Shown: one piece after another, positions 1-4,713 of the stretch
Layout: every line of letters begins with the position of its first letter
Position numbering within the stretch: position 1 is the first letter of the stretch
DNA from: CANJJB01 sp964449295
GTDB lineage: Bacteria; Chlamydiota; Chlamydiia; Chlamydiales; Rhabdochlamydiaceae
Direction of reading: 5' to 3'
NCBI GenBank assembly: GCA_964449295.1
Contig: CAYUZN010000124.1
Location: forward strand, 1 to 5,051
DNA: 5,051 nucleotides
Position numbers and translations under genes: made by a program
Notes under the pieces: generated by a model
What the model was told of the DNA's origin: nothing
What the model saw: only the letters and a program-made list of their open reading frames with translations
Database searches by the model: none

Positions 1-78
1 TCAATAATAATTCAATCCCGAGGCTTTGAATCAGTCCTTTTGGACACGATTGAACTGGAACGGGTATATTTAGGATAA
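1..78 (+). CDS. C-terminal end of an unidentified upstream gene (partial)
   Basis: Frame 1 is open from the window edge to a TAA at 76-78 and would encode the last 25 residues of a protein, ending in E-R-V-Y-L-G. The other two forward frames are closed early by stops. The TAA lies only 4 nt before the sctJ ATG, and the sctJ ribosome binding site sits within the last codons, which is the tight spacing seen through the rest of this operon. I do not recognise the product. In C. trachomatis I recall lipA upstream of sctJ, but this tail does not look like the usual LipA C-terminus. Twenty-five open codons could arise by chance, so support comes mainly from the spacing. Confidence 0.5.
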   Translation, partial: SIIIQSRGFESVLLDTIELERVYLG

Positions 79-82
79 AGCC

Positions 83-991
83 ATGTGTAGATCTTTTATC
101 GCATTACTGGGAGTCGTTTTACTTCTTCTGACTGGATGTGAAACCAGCAGAGTCATCGTTAATAACATCCCTGAAAGAGAGGCAAATGAAATTCTTGTTT
201 TTCTAGGAAGTAGAGGGATCAAAGCCGATAAAATTCTAGCTAAAAGCGGTGGTGGATTTGGAGGAGAAGAGAGCGTTACTTTGTGGAATATTGCTGTTGA
301 TGAAGGCACTATGATGGATGCGATGTCTATTCTCAATCAAAATGGGCTTCCCAGAAAACAAGGAACAAATTTGCTGACTCTCTTTGCAAAACAAGGTTTG
401 ATGTCTTCTGAAAAAGAGGAACAAATTCGTTATCAAGCAGGATTAGAAGAGCAATTAGCAGGAACAATTCGCAAAATTGATGGTGTCATCGATGCCGATG
501 TACAACTCTCTTTTCCTTCAACAGAAACAGCAGGCAATCCGGTGCCTGGCAGCGCTCCTCCTCAAAGAGTGACAGCAGCTGTTTACGTCAAACACCAAGG
601 AATCGGTGATGATCCTAATGCTTTTCTGACATCAAAAATTAAACGACTTGTAGCAGGCAGCGTCAGCGGGCTTGATATCAACGATGTGACTGTTATCGCA
701 GATAGAGCTAGATTTGCCGATGTCACTTTGAATCAATCTCTTGAAGCAGCTCCAGGATCCCCTAAAGAACTCGTTAACATCTGGTCTATTGTAATGAGTA
801 AACAATCGGCTGCAAGATTTCGCTTTTTATTTTTCAGCTTAGTTCTTGCCAATATCGTATTTATCGGACTGGGAGGGTGGATTTTATGGAAATTCTATCC
901 CGTTCTCCAAAAAAATGGTGGCTTTAAACAACTTTTAGATCCATTTCCTATAAAAGCACCTGAGGTGCCGAGTGACAATGAACCACAGTAG
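83..991 (+). CDS. sctJ: SctJ, type III secretion inner-membrane ring lipoprotein
   Basis: SctJ (YscJ/PrgK/FliF family; CdsJ in Chlamydia) forms the inner-membrane ring of the type III secretion basal body. The 302-residue product starts with a lipoprotein signal peptide, with a hydrophobic stretch ending in the lipobox L-T-G-C and lipidated Cys19. A periplasmic part follows with two ring-building subdomains. Family-typical stretches are visible: G-L-P-R-K near 88-92, E-E-Q-L-A-G-T-I-R-K-I-D-G-V at about 122-135, and V-S-G-L-D-I-N-D-V-T-V-I at 194-205. One transmembrane helix lies at about 246-270, followed by a short charged cytosolic tail. Length is typical of chlamydial SctJ. The ATG at 83 is preceded by AGGA (72-75) at good spacing, and the signal peptide begins directly there. 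The 3' end overlaps the next gene. Confidence 0.95.
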   Translation: MCRSFIALLGVVLLLLTGCETSRVIVNNIPEREANEILVFLGSRGIKADKILAKSGGGFGGEESVTLWNIAVDEGTMMDAMSILNQNGLPRKQGTNLLTLFAKQGLMSSEKEEQIRYQAGLEEQLAGTIRKIDGVIDADVQLSFPSTETAGNPVPGSAPPQRVTAAVYVKHQGIGDDPNAFLTSKIKRLVAGSVSGLDINDVTVIADRARFADVTLNQSLEAAPGSPKELVNIWSIVMSKQSAARFRFLFFSLVLANIVFIGLGGWILWKFYPVLQKNGGFKQLLDPFPIKAPEVPSDNEPQ

Positions 992-1844
992 TTTAGCTGT
1001 TTTTAACTCCTTTTTGATGCAAACCCCATCTTCCAAGAAGGAAAAGCTTTTGAACTGTTTAGGAAGAGATGAGAGAGCTCTTTTGGAGACTCTTGGTAAA
1101 ATACAGGGCAACCCTTCTCAAGGATTTTCTTCGGTAGGAGATATGTTAGCCCGTATCCACTACTCTTGGTTTGCACCCTATTTGCGGACACTGCCTGAAA
1201 GAGATATCAGGCTTTTTCTATCTGCTCTTTCAGAAGAACAAACTTCAGGTCTGAAAAAAATTCTACTTTTATCTGACGGCCAAATCTCTTTAAATAAACT
1301 CGCAAAAGAATTCTTGCAAAAAGTTTTATTTAAAGAAGTTGTAGGACAGCAAACCGATCTCTTACCTCTAGAATGTCTCCCTGAATCTTCTTTAAATGCT
1401 CTTTTAAATTTAAAATCCTCTGATTTAACCCAAATGATTTTCTTTCTTGGCCTGCATGATCTAGCACTTGACATGAAACACATCATTGAAACGGCTAAAT
1501 TAAAAAAAATCCAAGGTATTTTATCGCCTCTTCAACAAAATTATTTAAAAATTTTGTTTCAAAGTAGAGAGCCTGTGGTTTTTGCTAAAATGGGGCTTGG
1601 GAAGTGGAGTGGTGAAGAAGAAAGTTTAAAACAGTTAATTCATCAACGTGGATTTAATAGACTTGCAAAAGCCTGTTATGGTCAAGATGGTAGTTTTTTA
1701 TGGTATTTGACACATGCATTAGAAATTGATCAAGCTCAGCTTTTTCAAAAACTATGCGCTCCTCTTGATAATCGAGCAGCTATACAAGCTTTGATTTTCC
1801 AAATTTTTGAAATTCTCTCTTTTATGAGGAACTCTCATGAGTAG
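978..1844 (+). CDS. sctK: SctK-like type III secretion sorting-platform protein (CT560 position)
   Basis: This gene of about 288 codons lies between sctJ and sctL, the place of yscK in Yersinia and of CT560 in C. trachomatis, so it is the SctK candidate, a cytosolic adaptor linking the inner ring to the SctQ/SctL sorting platform. The call rests mainly on position, since SctK proteins are poorly conserved. The product is soluble and mostly helical, with no signal peptide or transmembrane segment. Visible stretches, numbered from GTG 972, are W-F-A-P-Y-L-R-T-L-P at 66-75, followed by a Leu-rich segment, and an aromatic-rich C-terminal part around 225-250. The start could be ATG 978 or GTG 972. 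The Shine-Dalgarno GAGGTG at 962-967 is 10 nt from the ATG but only 4 nt from the GTG, so I prefer the ATG. It overlaps the end of sctJ by 14 nt and sctL by 8 nt. Confidence 0.7.
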   Translation: MNHSSLAVFNSFLMQTPSSKKEKLLNCLGRDERALLETLGKIQGNPSQGFSSVGDMLARIHYSWFAPYLRTLPERDIRLFLSALSEEQTSGLKKILLLSDGQISLNKLAKEFLQKVLFKEVVGQQTDLLPLECLPESSLNALLNLKSSDLTQMIFFLGLHDLALDMKHIIETAKLKKIQGILSPLQQNYLKILFQSREPVVFAKMGLGKWSGEEESLKQLIHQRGFNRLAKACYGQDGSFLWYLTHALEIDQAQLFQKLCAPLDNRAAIQALIFQIFEILSFMRNSHE

Positions 1845-2466
1845 ATTATTCTCTCTTATTACAAAAGATGTTCACCCACAAGCTGGAAAAAAAGTGATTG
1901 ACTCTGCTGACTTCACCACTCTTTTATCTGCTAGTGAACTTTTAGATAAAAGCAAGGAAGATGCTGATGCTGCCTTCAAGCAAGCAGAAGCTGATTGCCA
2001 GGAGCTCCGAGAACAAGCAAAAAAAGAGGGCTTTGAAGAAGGCCTTGCCAAGCTGAGTGAAAAAATCCTCGAACTTGACCAAGAAAAGAAACGTCTTCGT
2101 CATGAAATGAATCAACTTGTGCTACCTCTTGCTCTCAAAGCTGCCAAAAAAATTGTCGGCAAAGAAATAGAAAGCCACCCTGATGCTATTGTCAGCATTG
2201 TCATGCAAGCGCTTGCTCCTGCTATGCAAAATCATAGAATCATCATTTGGGTGAGCAAATTAGATAAAGAAGCTCTTGAAAAAGAAAAACCTGCTCTTAA
2301 AGAAAAACTCGAACATGTTGAAAGTCTTCTCATCAAAGATAGAGATGATGTTGCCTCGGGTGGTTGTATTATAGAAACTGAATCTGGTATCATCAATGCG
2401 TCTGTCGATAATCAATGGCGTGCTCTTGAAGCTGCTTTTGAAAGGTTTGTAAAACATCCCTCATGA
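1837..2466 (+). CDS. sctL: SctL, type III secretion ATPase stator/regulator
   Basis: SctL (YscL/FliH family; CdsL in Chlamydia) is the peripheral stator that holds the ATPase SctN against the export gate and connects it to the sorting platform. The 209-residue product has the family layout. A variable N-terminus (1-35) is followed by a long charged helix, probably coiled coil, at about 36-105, which includes the Gly-spaced G-F-E-E-G at 65-69. The C-terminal domain ends in the hallmark G-G-C-I-I-E-T-E-S-G (175-184) followed by D191, Q193 and W194. There is no membrane segment. ATG 1837 has GAGGA at 1826-1830, 6 nt upstream. The gene overlaps the sctK-like gene by 8 nt, and its TGA overlaps the sctR ATG in an ATGA junction, so all three are probably coupled in translation. 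Confidence 0.93.
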   Translation: MSRLFSLITKDVHPQAGKKVIDSADFTTLLSASELLDKSKEDADAAFKQAEADCQELREQAKKEGFEEGLAKLSEKILELDQEKKRLRHEMNQLVLPLALKAAKKIVGKEIESHPDAIVSIVMQALAPAMQNHRIIIWVSKLDKEALEKEKPALKEKLEHVESLLIKDRDDVASGGCIIETESGIINASVDNQWRALEAAFERFVKHPS

Positions 2467-3260
2467 AAATAATAACTCTAAAAATTCTCTTGATATTTTG
2501 TGTTTTCTTAGGAGGGACTCTTTTTGGGGATGAAGAGCCGTCCACCTTGAACTCAATTTTAGAAAACAGCTCTTCTGTCATGGAAGAAAAACCAGCGCCT
2601 TCCCTTACCTCAGAATTGGCTGTTATCACAGGACTTGCTGTTTTACCTTTTGCTATCATGCTACTGACATCTTATGTCAAAATAGTCATTGTGCTGGCTC
2701 TTCTTAGAAATGCTCTTGGCGTTCAACAATCTCCACCTAACCAAGTCTTGAATGGTATTGCTCTTCTTATGACTATCTATGTCATGTTTCCAACAGGTCT
2801 TGCTATGTATAAGGCCGCATCTACTCAAATTTCGCAGCAACCTCCGACAGCTCTTATTTCGTCAGAAGGATCTCGTTACATACTCAACATCGTTGATGCC
2901 GGCAAAGAGCCTCTGCGCGGGTTTTTGCAAAGAAATACGATTGGCAAGCATATGACAAGTTTCTACCAACTTGCGTTGCGCTCATTTCCAGAAGAGTACA
3001 GAACAACGATCAAAACTACAGATTTCATCGTGCTCATACCAGCTTTTATCACATCTCAACTCAAAGCAGCTTTTGAAATTGGAGTCCTTGTCTACCTTCC
3101 TTTTTTTGTGATTGACCTTGTGACATCTAATATTCTACTAGCGATGGGGATGATGATGCTCTCTCCTCTGACAATTGCGCTTCCTCTTAAACTCCTTTTG
3201 ATCGTAATGGTCGACGGATGGACTCTGATTATTCAAGGACTTGTACTGACATTTAGGTAA
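2463..3260 (+). CDS. sctR: SctR, type III secretion export-gate protein
   Basis: SctR (FliP/YscR family; CdsR in Chlamydia) forms five of the subunits of the helical export gate through which substrates cross the inner membrane. The 265-residue protein opens with a hydrophobic segment (about 4-21) followed by an acidic stretch, resembling the cleavable signal sequence of FliP; cleavage after Gly22 is plausible. Family signatures are L-L-T-S-Y-V-K-I-V-I-V-L-A-L-L-R-N-A-L-G at 67-86, S-P-P-N-Q-V-L-N-G at 90-98, P-A-F-I-T-S-Q-L-K-A-A-F at 193-204 and G-M-M-M-L-S-P at 229-235. The three Met correspond to the methionine gasket that seals the closed FliP/SctR pore. The start is in an ATGA overlap with sctL. 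No Shine-Dalgarno lies at a useful distance (AAAGG at 2441-2445 is 17 nt away), so translation probably depends on coupling to sctL. Confidence 0.97.
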   Translation: MKIITLKILLIFCVFLGGTLFGDEEPSTLNSILENSSSVMEEKPAPSLTSELAVITGLAVLPFAIMLLTSYVKIVIVLALLRNALGVQQSPPNQVLNGIALLMTIYVMFPTGLAMYKAASTQISQQPPTALISSEGSRYILNIVDAGKEPLRGFLQRNTIGKHMTSFYQLALRSFPEEYRTTIKTTDFIVLIPAFITSQLKAAFEIGVLVYLPFFVIDLVTSNILLAMGMMMLSPLTIALPLKLLLIVMVDGWTLIIQGLVLTFR

Positions 3261-3264
3261 CCCT

Positions 3265-3534
3265 ATGTTCTCTGCGGAAATCTACCAACTTTCTTATCAA
3301 GCTCTCTTAATGATTTTGATTTTATCAGGACCTCCTATCCTGATTAGTACTGTTATTGGTCTTTTTGTGGCTGTCTTTCAAGCAGCTACGCAAATTCAAG
3401 AACAAACGCTCTCTTTCACAGTCAAATTGATTGCAGTTATTGGAACTCTTCTCCTGATGGGTGGATGGCTAGGGGGCCAAATTTTACAATTTACGAAAGT
3501 TATTTTTGAGAATTTCTATAAATGGACTTATTAA
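3265..3534 (+). CDS. sctS: SctS, type III secretion export-gate protein
   Basis: SctS (FliQ/YscS family; CdsS in Chlamydia) is the small two-helix protein that wraps around SctR and SctT in the export gate. The 89-residue length is normal. The diagnostic block runs over residues 21-56, beginning S-G-P-P-I-L-I-S and continuing F-Q-A-A-T-Q-I-Q-E-Q-T-L-S-F, with hydrophobic hairpin helices at about 12-36 and 54-78. The ATG lies 4 nt after the sctR stop, with AGG (3255-3257) 7 nt upstream. The stop TAA is composite: TA belongs to the flanking target sequence and the last A is the first base of the palindromic element at 3534. Before that insertion the stop would have been TAG, with the protein unchanged or one Tyr longer. 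Confidence 0.97.
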   Translation: MFSAEIYQLSYQALLMILILSGPPILISTVIGLFVAVFQAATQIQEQTLSFTVKLIAVIGTLLLMGGWLGGQILQFTKVIFENFYKWTY

Positions 3535-3539
3535 CCTGA
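3522..3539 (+). other. Displaced original sctT start codon, now a five-codon dead end
   Basis: ATG 3522 lies inside the last codons of sctS and now reads ATG-GAC-TTA-TTA-ACC and then TGA at 3537-3539. If the palindromic element (3534-3695) and one TATTA copy are removed, the same ATG reads on into GGA-GTT-ATT-GAT and the whole sctT body in frame, giving a protein of about 284 residues. This is close to the roughly 290 residues I recall for chlamydial CdsT. A weak GAGAA lies at 3508-3512, 9 nt upstream. The overlap with sctS would have been about 13 nt, like the other junctions in this operon. The original use of this start is inferred, but the restored frame is read directly from the sequence. 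Confidence 0.72.
3529..3533. repeat. Left target-site repeat TATTA
   Basis: TATTA at 3529-3533 directly abuts the left end of the inverted repeat and matches TATTA at 3696-3700 at the right end. Such a pair is expected when a transposable element duplicates its target. The target is AT-rich, so the true duplication could be as short as the dinucleotide TA (3532-3533 and 3696-3697), as used by IS630/Tc1-mariner-type elements. Both readings restore the sctT frame on excision. Confidence 0.65.
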
Positions 3540-3546
3540 ACTTTGG
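3534..3546 (+). repeat. Left terminal inverted repeat (13 bp)
   Basis: ACCTGAACTTTGG is the exact reverse complement of 3683-3695. Pairing extends two bases outward (3533/3696 and 3532/3697), but those bases belong to the flanking TATTA repeats. Immediately inward, pairing continues imperfectly through TGCTGAT at 3555-3561. Confidence 0.88.
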
Positions 3547-3553
3547 TTTTAGT

Positions 3554-4543
3554 ATGCTGATTATCAGTGGCTTTTTGCGATCTTTTGCATTTTTTTTCTT
3601 GAAAATAGCGCCTTCGGCTATGATCTTCGAAAAAAAATGCAAAATCTCATCAAAAATCCCCGCGATCATCAGCACATTAAACCCAAAGTTCAGGTTATTA
3701 GGAGTTATTGATACATCTGATTATCTCTCTTTTTTGCTGAGTTTTTCTGATGTTCCTCCTGCTTCGATTTTATCTCTTTTTTTTTTAGCGCTGATGCGCA
3801 TTGCACCTATTGTTGCCATTGCCCCTTTTTTAGGTGCTAAATTGCCTCTGCCTGTGAAAATGGGACTTGTGCTGGCACTAACCGCCATTATTTTGCCTTA
3901 CTTAATCACAACAGCTGGAAGGCCAGCTCCTTCTTTTGATCAAACATTTGCTCTTTATTGCATAAAAGAATTTTTCATGGGATTTGTGATTGCTTTTCTT
4001 GTGACAATTCCCTTTCAAATTGTGCAAGCGTCCGGTGTATTGATAGATTTTTTACGTGGATCTTCAGCCCTTATGGTCACCGATCCTTTATTGCAAAACC
4101 AAGTCTCTCCTATTGGAATTTTATATAACTATGTGTTTGTCGTTTTATTCTATCAAATCAATGGCCCTTTTATTTTTCTTCAAGGACTTTTAAACTCTTA
4201 CACACTCATTCCTATTGATGGATTTATTAACGCCTCTTTTTTCCATGCGGGTGGATATTTTTGGAAAGTGTTATTCACACTCTTAACAAAGTTCACAGCT
4301 TTGTCTATTCAACTAGCAGCACCTTCTATTTTAGCCATTCTGATGGCTGAAATGTTTTTAGGTATTGCCAACAGGCTAGCTCCTCAAGTGCAAATTGCTT
4401 TTCTGGGCATGGCTCTTAAATCTCTTTTAGGTCTTGCACTTCTATGGGCAGGATGGTTTTTTATTTTGCAACAAGTTGCAGAGCAATCTCTTCTTTGGCT
4501 TACAAGTCTTAATCAATTGATCTCTTCCATCCCCAAAGGATGA
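3554..4543 (+). CDS. sctT: SctT, type III secretion export-gate protein with element-derived N-terminus (start uncertain)
   Basis: SctT (FliR/YscT family; CdsT in Chlamydia) completes the export gate with SctR and SctS. The conserved body begins at about 3701. It includes A-L-M-R-I-A-P-I-V-A-I-A-P-F-L-G, the following L-P-L-P-V-K-M-G, several more membrane helices and the C-terminal Q-V-Q-I-A-F-L-G-M-A-L-K region, ending S-I-P-K-G. The body is intact with no internal stop. The start is unclear because a palindromic element has separated the body from its probable original ATG at 3522. In the current frame, candidates are TTG 3506 (345 aa), ATG 3554 (329 aa, used here) and ATG 3620 (307 aa); the latter two lie inside the element and lack a convincing Shine-Dalgarno. 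ATG 3554 is 19 nt after the sctS stop, so coupled re-initiation is possible, and it would add 49 residues including a hydrophobic stretch. ATG 3620 would add 27 mostly polar and basic residues. The body call is firm; the N-terminus is not. Confidence 0.85.
   Translation: MLIISGFLRSFAFFFLKIAPSAMIFEKKCKISSKIPAIISTLNPKFRLLGVIDTSDYLSFLLSFSDVPPASILSLFFLALMRIAPIVAIAPFLGAKLPLPVKMGLVLALTAIILPYLITTAGRPAPSFDQTFALYCIKEFFMGFVIAFLVTIPFQIVQASGVLIDFLRGSSALMVTDPLLQNQVSPIGILYNYVFVVLFYQINGPFIFLQGLLNSYTLIPIDGFINASFFHAGGYFWKVLFTLLTKFTALSIQLAAPSILAILMAEMFLGIANRLAPQVQIAFLGMALKSLLGLALLWAGWFFILQQVAEQSLLWLTSLNQLISSIPKG
3683..3695 (-). repeat. Right terminal inverted repeat (13 bp)
   Basis: CCAAAGTTCAGGT is the exact reverse complement of 3534-3546 and abuts the right TATTA repeat. 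No further copy of this sequence was noticed elsewhere in the window. Confidence 0.88.
3696..3700. repeat. Right target-site repeat TATTA
   Basis: This is the second TATTA copy, directly following the right inverted repeat. The sctT body resumes immediately after it with GGA-GTT-ATT-GAT. The last A plus the following GGAG form an AGGAG (3700-3704) that resembles a strong Shine-Dalgarno, but no ATG, GTG or TTG in the sctT frame follows at a usable distance. Confidence 0.65.
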
Positions 4544-4557
4544 AAAGTACGCTTATA

Positions 4558-4646
4558 AATTCACTCTATAAATTCTCACGAAAAAAAATAAAAAAAAAGA
4601 ATCCATCTATGAGAATTCACACCGTCTCTATAATTTCTCAGAAAAA
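4558..4646 (+). repeat. Pair of imperfect direct repeats flanking an A-tract
   Basis: Two similar blocks lie in the gap after sctT. The first is AATTCAC (4558-4564) leading into CTCTATAAATTCTCACG plus an A-run (4564-4585). The second is AATTCAC (4614-4620), five extra bases, then CTCTATAATTTCTCAG plus an A-run (4626-4646). The CTCTATAA part is repeated 62 bp apart, with one substitution and one 1-nt gap in the following bases. Between them is an A-rich tract (4580-4600) broken by single T and G bases. AATTCTCA (4571-4578) is also complementary to TGAGAATT (4610-4617), which would enclose the A-tract in a 31-nt loop. Repeated operator-like sites or a degraded duplication are possible; the function is unknown. 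I see no convincing rho-independent terminator for the secretion operon in 4544-4713. Confidence 0.4.
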
Positions 4647-4649
4647 TTA

Positions 4650-4678
4650 TTGACTGAAAATCAATATCACACTACATT
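4650..4678 (+). promoter_or_regulatory. Sigma-70/sigma-66-type promoter for the porin gene
   Basis: TTGACT (4650-4655) is a near-consensus -35 box. TACATT (4673-4678), 17 bp further on, is a fair -10 box. Transcription would start near 4685 and leave a leader of about 30 nt before the porin ATG. A small inverted repeat, ATTGA (4649-4653) with TCAAT (4661-4665), overlaps the -35 box. A perfect TATAAT at 4629-4634 is an alternative -10, but it lacks a recognisable -35 at the right distance. Confidence 0.6.
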
Positions 4679-4704
4679 ACAAAATATAAAGATAACGATT
4701 TCAT

Positions 4705-4709
4705 GGAGG
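4705..4709 (+). promoter_or_regulatory. Strong ribosome binding site of the porin gene
   Basis: GGAGG sits 4 nt before the ATG at 4714 and fixes this start. The spacing is slightly short, but the match is the best Shine-Dalgarno in the window, as suits a highly expressed outer-membrane protein. Confidence 0.75.
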
Positions 4710-4713
4710 TTAT

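Larger units (their letters stand above)
3534..3695. mobile_element. MITE-like 162-bp palindromic element inserted in the sctT 5' end
   Basis: This segment is a long imperfect palindrome. The ends are perfect 13-bp inverted repeats (ACCTGAACTTTGG at 3534-3546; its complement at 3683-3695). Counting by eye over the arms 3533-3598 and 3629-3696, about 55 of 66 bases can pair, with two 1-nt gaps. An inner perfect block (TTTTGCA then T8 and C at 3583-3598) pairs with G, A8 and TGCAAAA at 3629-3644. A 30-nt centre (3599-3628) carries a weak ATAGC/GCTAT stem. TATTA repeats flank it. It has no transposase, so any movement would need one supplied in trans; the possible TA target suggests an IS630-like family, but that is a guess. 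It is 54 codons long and open in the sctT frame, and also open on the opposite strand. As RNA it would fold into a large hairpin between sctS and sctT. Confidence 0.8.

Noticed and set aside
1178..1486. Minus-strand open frame of 102 codons opposite the sctK-like gene
   Set aside because: It is fully antisense to a gene that fits the operon by spacing and overlap, and it lacks a convincing start context.
3506..3553. TTG 3506 as the real sctT start
   Set aside because: It is a rare start codon without a good Shine-Dalgarno. This part of the frame overlaps sctS and then enters the element, and it was probably joined to sctT only by the insertion. It cannot be fully excluded.
3484..3675. Minus-strand open frame of 63 codons across the sctS/sctT junction
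   Set aside because: It is the mirror of the palindromic element's open + strand frame, extended into antisense sctS. There is no ribosome binding site or independent sign of a gene, so it is reported only as a property of the element.
4571..4617. AATTCTCA/TGAGAATT stem as a rho-independent terminator of the secretion operon
   Set aside because: The stem is only 8 bp and AT-rich, the loop is 31 nt, and no T-run follows on the + strand.
4629..4634. Perfect TATAAT as the main porin promoter -10 box
   Set aside because: There is no TTGACA-like hexamer 16-18 bp upstream. The TTGACT/TACATT pair further down is better overall.
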